Notes under the pieces: generated by a model
The model's database searches: none
Seen by the model: only the letters and a program-made list of their open reading frames with translations
What the model was told of the DNA's origin: nothing
NCBI GenBank assembly: GCA_021850405.1
Contig: JAJZMA010000196.1
Span: 1-5,165, forward strand
Direction of reading: 5' to 3'
Origin: a bacterium
GTDB lineage: Bacteria > Chloroflexota > Dormibacteria > Aeolococcales > Aeolococcaceae
DNA length: 5,165 bases
In this document: positions 1 through 3,904 of the stretch, piece after piece
How positions within the stretch are numbered: position 1 is the stretch's first letter
Layout of the letters: every line of letters starts with the position of its first letter
Position numbers and translations under genes: made by a program

Positions 1-283
1 GGTCCCGCACCTCATGTGCATAGATATGGACCATTTTCCAGTTGTTGAGAAGCTGTCCTCCCAGCATGGTATCTGCAAAATGCACCTCCCAGCCATCCTC
101 ATGGTCCAGGTTGCCAAGTCCAGCTGCGATTCCGCCCTCTGCCATGACTGTGTGTGCCTTGCCCAGAAGCGATTTCGTAACCACGCTCACTGAAGCACCA
201 CTTTCAGCAGCTGCAATAGCCGCGCGCATTCCGGAGCCCCCCGCCCCAATCACAAGCACATCGCTGCTGACTGTTTCTGGCAT
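1..283 (-). CDS. sdhA: Succinate dehydrogenase flavoprotein subunit, N-terminal 94 residues (runs off left edge)
   Basis: This is the FAD-carrying catalytic subunit of succinate dehydrogenase (succinate to fumarate), on the cytoplasmic face of the membrane. Seen in the sequence: an ATG at 283 opens an N-terminal Rossmann segment with VIGAGGSGMRAAIAAAESG at residues 11-29 (the GxGxxG dinucleotide fold), then KSLLGKAHTVMAEGGIAAG at 37-55. His44 in AHTVMAEGG aligns with the histidine that carries covalent FAD in SdhA/FrdA proteins. GGQLLNNW at 75-82 is also typical. The wording AHTVMAEGG matches the mycobacterial Sdh1 (Rv0248c) type more than the enterobacterial one. The full protein should be roughly 600 residues, so about five sixths lies outside the window. 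The start is 4 nt after the sdhC stop, so the two are co-transcribed and probably translationally coupled; only a poor Shine-Dalgarno site precedes it. Family assignment is very secure. A fumarate reductase direction cannot be excluded from this fragment. Confidence 0.95.
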   Translation of the reverse strand, partial: MPETVSSDVLVIGAGGSGMRAAIAAAESGASVSVVTKSLLGKAHTVMAEGGIAAGLGNLDHEDGWEVHFADTMLGGQLLNNWKMVHIYAHEVRD

Positions 284-287
284 AGCC

Positions 288-1073
288 TTAGCCCAGCAGG
301 ATATGCGGGTCTGGGAGCCCGCTCATAAGCAGTCGAATATAAACATCTACCGCAACGACCGAAATCATGCTTGCCCAGGCCCAGACAGAGTGCCGAAGAT
401 TGAACCAGGTCATAACATTCCACGTCTTCTTCCGTGCCCGGCGATACGCCGAGCATGAGTAGCAATCAAGGCCTCCTCCAACAAGATGACGCAAGGAGTG
501 GCATCCGGAAGTGTAACCGGTGAGAAGGATCACGTTTACGAGCATGATGCCAGTGCCCAGCCCCAGATACCAGTGGCCGTTGTAGATAAGGGCCCGCGCC
601 ACGTCGTACCAGAGGAATGCCAGCACAACGGTAGTGATGTACATGGTAAAACGATGCAGATTGGAAAGAACGAACGGAAACCTGGTCTCGCCCGAATACT
701 TTCCTTTTCTCACCTCTGGACGGGCACATGCCGGGGGATCCCAGAAAAAGGCGCGGTGATATGACTTGCGATAGTAATAGCAGCTGGCCCTGAAGATGAG
801 CGGGGCCCACACAACCCATATCGCCGGAGAGACCGGACCTGTAACCCATATCTGGGGGGAATAGAACGGGGACAGGTACGGGCCATAGGACGAGGGATGA
901 GCGATGATGGACGTCCATGCCGCATACAGGGAAAAGAGCCCAAGTGCCACGACCACAGTAACCGGGTAAACCCACCATGGTGCATCGCGACGGAGCTTAT
1001 CAAGCCACCCCAGGGTGTCCCTCGACGCCCGTCCCTGAAGGTCCACAGATGGTGGGGCGCTCGCTGACATCAT
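288..1073 (-). CDS. sdhC: Succinate dehydrogenase membrane anchor subunit, mycobacterial Sdh1 type
   Basis: This is an integral membrane subunit that would anchor SdhA/SdhB and pass electrons to quinone. The 261-residue protein shows five hydrophobic segments at about 34-58, 82-101, 138-163, 168-189 and 228-251, close in length to Rv0249c (about 273 aa). Distinctive stretches are SYGPYLSPFYSP (62-73), FRASCYYYRKSYHRAFFWDP (94-113), LSNLHRF (136-142) and SGCHSLRH (189-196). Cys and His residues cluster near the membrane: C98, H106, C116, H140, C191, H192, H196, C204, C207 and H228. From memory, the M. smegmatis Sdh1 structure has a membrane-embedded Rieske-type FeS cluster rather than haem in this subunit. 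Which residues here would ligate a cluster is inference. Two ATG codons stand in tandem (1073 and 1070). GGAGG abuts the first and lies 3 nt before the second, so the true start may be 1070. It is followed after 4 nt by sdhA. Confidence 0.9.
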   Translation of the reverse strand: MMSASAPPSVDLQGRASRDTLGWLDKLRRDAPWWVYPVTVVVALGLFSLYAAWTSIIAHPSSYGPYLSPFYSPQIWVTGPVSPAIWVVWAPLIFRASCYYYRKSYHRAFFWDPPACARPEVRKGKYSGETRFPFVLSNLHRFTMYITTVVLAFLWYDVARALIYNGHWYLGLGTGIMLVNVILLTGYTSGCHSLRHLVGGGLDCYSCSAYRRARKKTWNVMTWFNLRHSVWAWASMISVVAVDVYIRLLMSGLPDPHILLG

Positions 1074-1078
1074 CCTCC
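1074..1078 (-). promoter_or_regulatory. Shine-Dalgarno of sdhC, abutting tandem ATG ATG
   Basis: The minus strand reads GGAGG immediately followed by ATGATG. The zero spacing to the first ATG is too short for usual initiation, and 3 nt to the second is short as well. This favours the second ATG (1070), making SdhC 260 residues, but does not settle it. Confidence 0.6.
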
Positions 1079-1114
1079 AAGGAAGCTGGCCATCAAATGC
1101 GCGCCAGCCTCACG

Positions 1115-1120
1115 GTATTA
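1115..1120 (-). promoter_or_regulatory. Possible -10 element for the sdhC-sdhA operon
   Basis: The 144-nt gap upstream of sdhC holds TAATAC on the minus strand, 41 nt before the ATG. The nearest -35-like hexamer, TTATCA, is at a poor 15-nt spacing. The gap is large enough for sdhCAB to have its own promoter, but this hexamer is weak evidence and could be chance. Confidence 0.2.
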
Positions 1121-1171
1121 GCTACGGCCACAGCATGATAACCGATCGGCGAAGGTGCCTGCTGGGACACT

Positions 1172-1200
1172 CACGGCAAGCCCCATGGACCTCGCCCGTG
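1172..1200 (-). terminator. Hairpin after the four-helix membrane protein gene, possible terminator
   Basis: Read on the minus strand, CACGG-G-CGAG pairs with CTTG-CCGTG (nine pairs including one G-T, with a single-base bulge) around a 10-nt loop. It begins 17 nt after the stop codon of the upstream gene. No T-run follows, so if it ends transcription it does so imperfectly. It may instead be an attenuating or mRNA-stabilising hairpin before sdhC. Confidence 0.3.
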
Positions 1201-1217
1201 GCCATCACGCTGGCGGA

Positions 1218-1856
1218 TCAGATCTCCTGCGCCAGATGGTCCAGAACAAGGAACTCACGGACCAGGCTTTTCAGGAACGGTGCCCCCCACACCCCCATCG
1301 ACAAGGCTGCGCCAAACAGCACCACCGCATCAATGCTTTCGCGCCCCTGGCTCGCCCAGTACACATCTGCAAGGTTCAGCCAAAGGGCAAACTCATCAAG
1401 TGTAAGCGCTGACCCGGCCCCGTACATGCACGAGGTGAGCTTGGCCCTGGACGGCACATCACTGCTTCCTGTCTGTCCTGGCTCCAGAAGATTCAGATAG
1501 CCCGTACCTAGAAGAAGCGCTATGCCAAACACAAGGTGGTGCACGTGGAGCCCGCCAGCACTCACGTTATGAAACGGGCCCTTCCCCTTGCGGATAGCAT
1601 GAGTGATGGTGCGGGTGGCACCAAAAGTCATAAAAAAGGATGCAGAAGACAGAAAAAGCCTCTCCCTCCTTGCGTCGGCAAAATGGATCCGGTACAACTG
1701 GGAAATCCTGCGCCGCCGCCCACGCCCAGTCCCTGCAACGGATCCAGCTGCAACGTGCCCTTCCATGGCATGCCGATCTGCACCATGCTGCCTCACGGAC
1801 ACCATCTCTTTGGGGGCACCATCCTCTGCTGTCTGCCCGGCCGGCTTGGGACCCAT
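1218..1856 (-). CDS. Conserved four-helix integral membrane protein, function unknown
   Basis: The protein has 212 residues. The first ~60 are polar and basic (GRGRRRR at 44-50) and predicted cytoplasmic. Four hydrophobic segments follow at about 67-85, 103-123, 141-161 and 175-196. The conserved-looking core is FGATRTITHAIRKGKGPF (78-95), GGLHVHHLVFGI (101-112, with HxHH at H104, H106 and H107), LTLDEFALWLNLADVYW (151-167) and GRESIDAVVLFG (171-182). I recognise this pattern from uncharacterised actinobacterial membrane proteins but know of no assigned function. Charged and histidine residues inside or at the edge of helices (R82, H86, H104-H107, D154, E155, D176) suggest a binding or catalytic site rather than a plain spacer. 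The start at 1856 is supported by a full AGGAGGT site 8 nt upstream; MVS (18) and MEG (31) are alternative starts lacking that support. It sits between the RDD gene and sdhC on the same strand, 144 nt from sdhC, so membership of the sdh operon is uncertain. Confidence 0.85.
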   Translation of the reverse strand: MGPKPAGQTAEDGAPKEMVSVRQHGADRHAMEGHVAAGSVAGTGRGRRRRISQLYRIHFADARRERLFLSSASFFMTFGATRTITHAIRKGKGPFHNVSAGGLHVHHLVFGIALLLGTGYLNLLEPGQTGSSDVPSRAKLTSCMYGAGSALTLDEFALWLNLADVYWASQGRESIDAVVLFGAALSMGVWGAPFLKSLVREFLVLDHLAQEI

Positions 1857-1864
1857 AGCTCGCT

Positions 1865-1871
1865 ACCTCCT
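1865..1871 (-). promoter_or_regulatory. Strong Shine-Dalgarno that fixes the start of the four-helix protein
   Basis: AGGAGGT on the minus strand is followed by an 8-nt spacer and ATG at 1856, a near-perfect match to the 16S rRNA 3' end. This decides in favour of the long N-terminus. Confidence 0.8.
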
Positions 1872-1872
1872 G

Positions 1873-1890
1873 CTGTCTCTCCTGTCTCTC
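1873..1890 (-). repeat. Perfect 9-bp tandem duplication just upstream of a Shine-Dalgarno
   Basis: On the plus strand CTGTCTCTC occurs twice in tandem (1873-1881 and 1882-1890); the transcript of the four-helix gene therefore carries GAGAGACAG twice, one base upstream of AGGAGGT. The purine-rich, unstructured leader could aid ribosome loading, or be a slippage-prone site that varies between strains. The copy identity is directly seen; any role is inference. Confidence 0.5.
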
Positions 1891-1971
1891 CCTATCCTAG
1901 GCCATCCGGAATCAAAAGCCGCCAGATGCTCCAGGCTGCCCTTCAGCGCCAGCTGCCCTACTACCCTCGAG

Positions 1972-2008
1972 GATCCACGCAAAATCTGTCCACCGGTAAA
2001 TTGTCCAC
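1972..2008 (-). repeat. Three GTGGA elements phased at 15 nt, possible operator or iteron-like site
   Basis: Reading the minus strand, GTGGACA begins at 2008, GTGGACA again at 1993 and GTGGATC at 1978, each exactly 15 nt apart. The stretch lies in the 221-nt gap between the RDD stop and the four-helix protein start, about 115-150 nt before that start. Nothing else gene-like is seen in the gap. Regular phasing suggests a regulator binding site, but seven-base matches can arise by chance. Confidence 0.35.
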
Positions 2009-2077
2009 TGCGAAATGGGCAGCGGGGATGAGAGCACCCGTGTGACCAGGCAGCTTAATGACACCCACGTGGAAAAA

Positions 2078-2617
2078 TCACAGGACCGGCTCTACCCGGG
2101 ATGCACTCAACCAGTCATAGAGAGAGGAGCGGCCGCCAGTCGCAACCGCTGATGCCACATAGCTACCCAAAAGTGCATAGATAGCAAGGTAAGCCCCCAT
2201 CACTTCCCGCTCCCCGAGCCCATCCCCAGAATTGATCCGCCAGAGGACCAGGTGGCCAAGCTCCCAGGGCAAAACCTTCCACATGCTGCGCTCCAGCGCC
2301 CTTGCCACGGGCAGGCGCCCCCCCGTGCTGCCTACGACCCGTATCCCAAACAGAGCCTTGCCCACCGTTGCCCCCGGCGCCAGAGACTCGGCCACGCCAA
2401 AGTAGCCCATTGCAGGGGCAGTGAGCAGAAACAGCTGTACTGTCTCACCACTTGCTGGCACCGAGAGAAACCGGCGCAGCAGACCCTCAACCGGGGTGAA
2501 GCTGACCGCAGCTACACCTCCCGCCAGCAACGCTGTGTAGGCACCAACCAGTGCAGTGTCAACCAGCAACGCTGCCATACGGCGGATGACGAGGTTATCC
2601 TTTCCATGCACAGCCAC
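2078..2617 (-). CDS. RDD-family integral membrane protein
   Basis: The protein has 179 residues. The RDD-domain landmarks are all visible: RRMAALLVD at residues 12-20 (the conserved Arg and first Asp at the start of helix 1), ESLAPGATVGKALFGIRVVG at 77-96 (the typical GxTxGKxxxGxRVV loop), RALERSMWKVLP at 106-117, and YDWLSASRV at 167-175 holding the last Asp. Hydrophobic segments lie at about 17-39, 62-79 and 141-160. The RDD family is poorly characterised; some members have been linked to ion transport or stress tolerance, and no specific role can be read here. The start is a GTG at 2617, fixed between an in-frame TAG 9 nt upstream and the first RDD residues, with GGGGAG 4 nt before it; GTG at 2611 (10-nt spacing) is an alternative. 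It follows tRNA-His by about 52 nt on the same strand. Confidence 0.88.
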   Translation of the reverse strand: MAVHGKDNLVIRRMAALLVDTALVGAYTALLAGGVAAVSFTPVEGLLRRFLSVPASGETVQLFLLTAPAMGYFGVAESLAPGATVGKALFGIRVVGSTGGRLPVARALERSMWKVLPWELGHLVLWRINSGDGLGEREVMGAYLAIYALLGSYVASAVATGGRSSLYDWLSASRVEPVL

Positions 2618-2621
2618 ACAA

Positions 2622-2627
2622 CTCCCC
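2622..2627 (-). promoter_or_regulatory. Shine-Dalgarno of the RDD gene
   Basis: GGGGAG on the minus strand lies 4 nt before GTG 2617 and 10 nt before GTG 2611. It shows that the gene uses a GTG start, because no in-frame ATG lies between the upstream TAG and the RDD motif. Confidence 0.55.
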
Positions 2628-2669
2628 TAAGGCAGCCCTGTCGGGTCCAGCTGCCTGCCGCCTGCCGTC

Positions 2670-2747
2670 TGGGGTGGCCAGAGGGATTCGAACCCTCGAC
2701 CTCCAGAGCCACAATCTGGCACTCTAACCAACTGAGCTATGGCCACC
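2670..2747 (-). tRNA. tRNA-His, anticodon GTG, with encoded G-1 and CCA
   Basis: The minus strand folds as a complete cloverleaf. The acceptor stem GTGGCCA/TGGCCAC is perfect. The D arm is GCTC/GAGT, the anticodon stem CCAGA/TCTGG carries loop TTGTGGC with anticodon GTG at 2710-2712, the variable loop is 5 nt, and the T arm GAGGG/CCCTC has loop TTCGAAT. An extra G at 2747 (G-1) faces C73 at 2673, the identity pair of histidine tRNAs. The 3' CCA is encoded (2670-2672). Without CCA the gene is 2673-2747. Any open reading frame across it, on either strand, is spurious. Confidence 0.97.
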
Positions 2748-2759
2748 ACAGAGAAGCTG

Positions 2760-2765
2760 ATTATA
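2760..2765 (-). promoter_or_regulatory. -10 box of tRNA-His
   Basis: A perfect TATAAT stands on the minus strand, 12 nt before G-1 of tRNA-His, giving a predicted transcript start a few bases upstream of the tRNA. The expected -35 position (2783-2788, GATGGT) is a poor match; TTGGAC is present but only 12 nt away. The -10 is convincing, the -35 is not. Confidence 0.6.
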
Positions 2766-2844
2766 TGGCGTACGGCCGTCCAACCATCCACGCTTCCAAT
2801 ATGCTAACTATGTACGGCGCGCGCCAACCCCTGGTGCGCATCTC

Positions 2845-2917
2845 GCCCCCTTAGCTCAGAGGACAGAGCAGCCGCCTTCTAAGCGGTTGGTCGCAGGTTC
2901 AAATCCTGCAGGGGGCG
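2845..2917 (+). tRNA. tRNA-Arg, anticodon TCT
   Basis: Cloverleaf: acceptor GCCCCCT/AGGGGGC, D arm GCTC/GAGC, anticodon stem GCCGC/GCGGT with loop CTTCTAA (anticodon TCT at 2878-2880), 5-nt variable loop TGGTC, T arm GCAGG/CCTGC with loop TTCAAAT, discriminator G at 2917. CCA is not encoded (CTC follows), unlike the neighbouring tRNA-His, so it must be added after transcription. It would read AGA and AGG codons, which are common in the genes here. No convincing promoter is visible in the 97-nt divergent spacer on this strand; TATGCT at 2800-2805 is the best -10 candidate. Confidence 0.96.
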
Positions 2918-2987
2918 CTCGCCCAGCCGCATGGATGACTCTATAAATACCACTCCTGCGTAGAAGCCGCTGAAAGCAGTCTGTATA

Positions 2988-3008
2988 CCCACTACCTGTG
3001 AGGGTGGG
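2988..3008 (+). terminator. Hairpin downstream of tRNA-Arg, weak terminator candidate
   Basis: CCCAC-(TA)-CCT pairs with AGG-GTGGG around a GTG loop (eight pairs with a 2-nt bulge), 71 nt beyond the tRNA. No T-run follows. It may end the tRNA-Arg transcript or be chance in GC-rich DNA. Confidence 0.2.
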
Positions 3009-3052
3009 GTGCCCAGGGCCCGCCAAAGCGACGGGAAATTACTGTATCGATA

Positions 3053-3058
3053 TAGGAT
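3053..3058 (+). promoter_or_regulatory. Possible -10 (TAGGAT) 6 nt before the phosphatase ATG, or an overlapping AGGA Shine-Dalgarno
   Basis: TAGGAT fits the TAnnnT core of a -10 and ends 6 nt before ATG 3065, the geometry of a leaderless transcript. The same bases give AGGA (3054-3057) with a 7-nt spacer, a usable short Shine-Dalgarno, so the two readings compete. No good -35 lies at 17-18 nt. Confidence 0.35.
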
Positions 3059-3064
3059 AAAGCT

Positions 3065-3775
3065 ATGAGCGGCGCAACACCCCACACAGTACTGTATCTG
3101 GCCCGCCATTGCGACGTGGAAAACCCGGGCAATGTACTTTATGGCCATCTTCCGGGCTTTGGCCTAAGCGAGAAGGGGCGTCGCCAGTCAGCTGCCCTGG
3201 GAAAGTACTTTGAGGACCAACCTATATCTGCAATATTTGCCAGTCCACTACAGAGAGCCCAGGAGACGGCCCGCGCCATCGCAGAGGCGAGGAGGAATGG
3301 CCCGCTGGAGATCACAACAACCAGTGAACTGATTGAGGCTCACTTTGCCCTCTATCTCCAGGGAGTACCACGCAAACTGGTCCCCTTGCGGCGGCCGCTC
3401 TGGATGATCCATCTGGCAAAGCCTGGACTCCTGCCATCGGATGAATCGGTGGAAGCCATGGCCAGCCGCATAAATGGGGTCATTGAGCAGTTCCTTGTCG
3501 AGCACCCTGGGGAGGGCGCAGTATTTGTGAGCCATGGAGATCCAATCCAGGCGTTCTGGATAAAGGCCCAGCGGCGCCCAGACGCCGCGCTGCACATCCT
3601 CCAGTGCGCCAAAGGTGGCTTCCTGAGGCTGGAGTACGACGGCACCTTCCTGGAGAGCCTGGAGTACCATCCACCGACTGAACTGCTCCTGGATGACCAC
3701 CCTGACAGCAATCCGTCCCAGACAGGCGACACTGCCAGCACACGAGAGGACCAGGCTGCACCTGCTGGCAAGTAG
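3065..3775 (+). CDS. Histidine phosphatase superfamily protein (phosphoglycerate-mutase-like) with an RHC motif
   Basis: This is a 236-residue soluble protein of the branch-1 histidine phosphatase fold, probably a phosphatase acting on a small phosphorylated metabolite; the substrate cannot be told. Seen: LARHCDVENPG (12-22), where R14 and H15 are the catalytic pair and H15 the residue phosphorylated in the family; LYGHLPGFGLSEKGRRQ (25-41); ASPLQRAQETA (59-69) with the second phosphate-binding Arg64; TSELIEAHF (86-94) with a likely acid Glu88 or Glu91; and VSHGDP (155-160) with the second catalytic His157. The usual RHGE is RHCD here, with Cys16 in place of Gly. The last ~25 residues are polar and look disordered. 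The start is certain: an in-frame TAG lies 9 nt upstream of ATG 3065. It lies 147 nt after tRNA-Arg and 129 nt before GH15, with no sign of a shared operon. A true glycolytic mutase is unlikely given the length and motif differences. Confidence 0.9.
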   Translation: MSGATPHTVLYLARHCDVENPGNVLYGHLPGFGLSEKGRRQSAALGKYFEDQPISAIFASPLQRAQETARAIAEARRNGPLEITTTSELIEAHFALYLQGVPRKLVPLRRPLWMIHLAKPGLLPSDESVEAMASRINGVIEQFLVEHPGEGAVFVSHGDPIQAFWIKAQRRPDAALHILQCAKGGFLRLEYDGTFLESLEYHPPTELLLDDHPDSNPSQTGDTASTREDQAAPAGK

Positions 3776-3785
3776 CTGGAGGCCA

Positions 3786-3807
3786 CCGGCTCTCCCTGGG
3801 GGGCCGG
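3786..3807 (+). terminator. Hairpin 10 nt after the phosphatase stop, possible terminator
   Basis: CCGGCTCTC pairs with GGGGGCCGG around a CCTG loop (nine pairs, two of them G-T). The position right after the stop codon suits a terminator or a 3' end stabiliser. There is no T-run behind it, so intrinsic termination is not assured. Confidence 0.4.
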
Positions 3808-3892
3808 AGGCAAGGGCCGTATCTGCCAGGAGGGCCGCTCACCAGTATGTCCCCTGCTTTGGAGAAATGTAGAGCCCTCTCGAAAGGCGCCA

Positions 3893-3898
3893 TAATCT
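3893..3898 (+). promoter_or_regulatory. Possible -10 of the GH15 gene, leaderless geometry
   Basis: TAATCT (TAnnnT), or the overlapping CATAAT at 3891-3896 (five of six to TATAAT), stands directly before the start; TAATCT ends 6 nt before ATG 3905. The only purine-rich stretch upstream, AAAGG at 3883-3887, is 17 nt from the ATG and too far to act as Shine-Dalgarno. The transcript therefore probably begins at or next to the ATG. The -35 region is not recognisable. Confidence 0.4.
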
Positions 3899-3904
3899 GT
3901 AGCC

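Noticed and set aside
42..458. Plus-strand 138-codon open frame
   Set aside because: It is antisense to sdhA and the end of sdhC, both unmistakable.
1536..2045. Plus-strand open frames of 169 and 142 codons
   Set aside because: They are proline- and serine-rich, lack family resemblance, and lie opposite the four-helix protein gene, which has a full Shine-Dalgarno and conserved motifs.
2512..2712. Minus-strand 66-codon open frame beginning MALEVEGSNPSG
   Set aside because: This is the classic false translation of tRNA sequence, running out of frame into the RDD gene.
2252..2854. Long plus-strand open frame (200 codons) through the RDD gene and tRNA-His
   Set aside because: It is antisense to a recognisable RDD protein and translates the complement of a tRNA (the familiar WPEGFEPSTSR string), so it is not a gene.
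2872..2888. Possible amber-suppressor tRNA (CTA anticodon) in the plus-strand tRNA
   Set aside because: Shifting the loop by one base to expose CTA destroys the anticodon stem; the GCCGC/GCGGT stem gives anticodon TCT, so it is tRNA-Arg.
2670..2917. tRNA-linked integration site
   Set aside because: Both tRNAs are intact, no integrase is adjacent, and I see no repeated copy of a tRNA 3' end in the window.
2942..2948. TATAAAT resembling a promoter -10 or an archaeal TATA box
   Set aside because: There is no -35 at a suitable distance and no gene start nearby; the tRNAs and Shine-Dalgarno sites are bacterial, so an archaeal reading is not supported.
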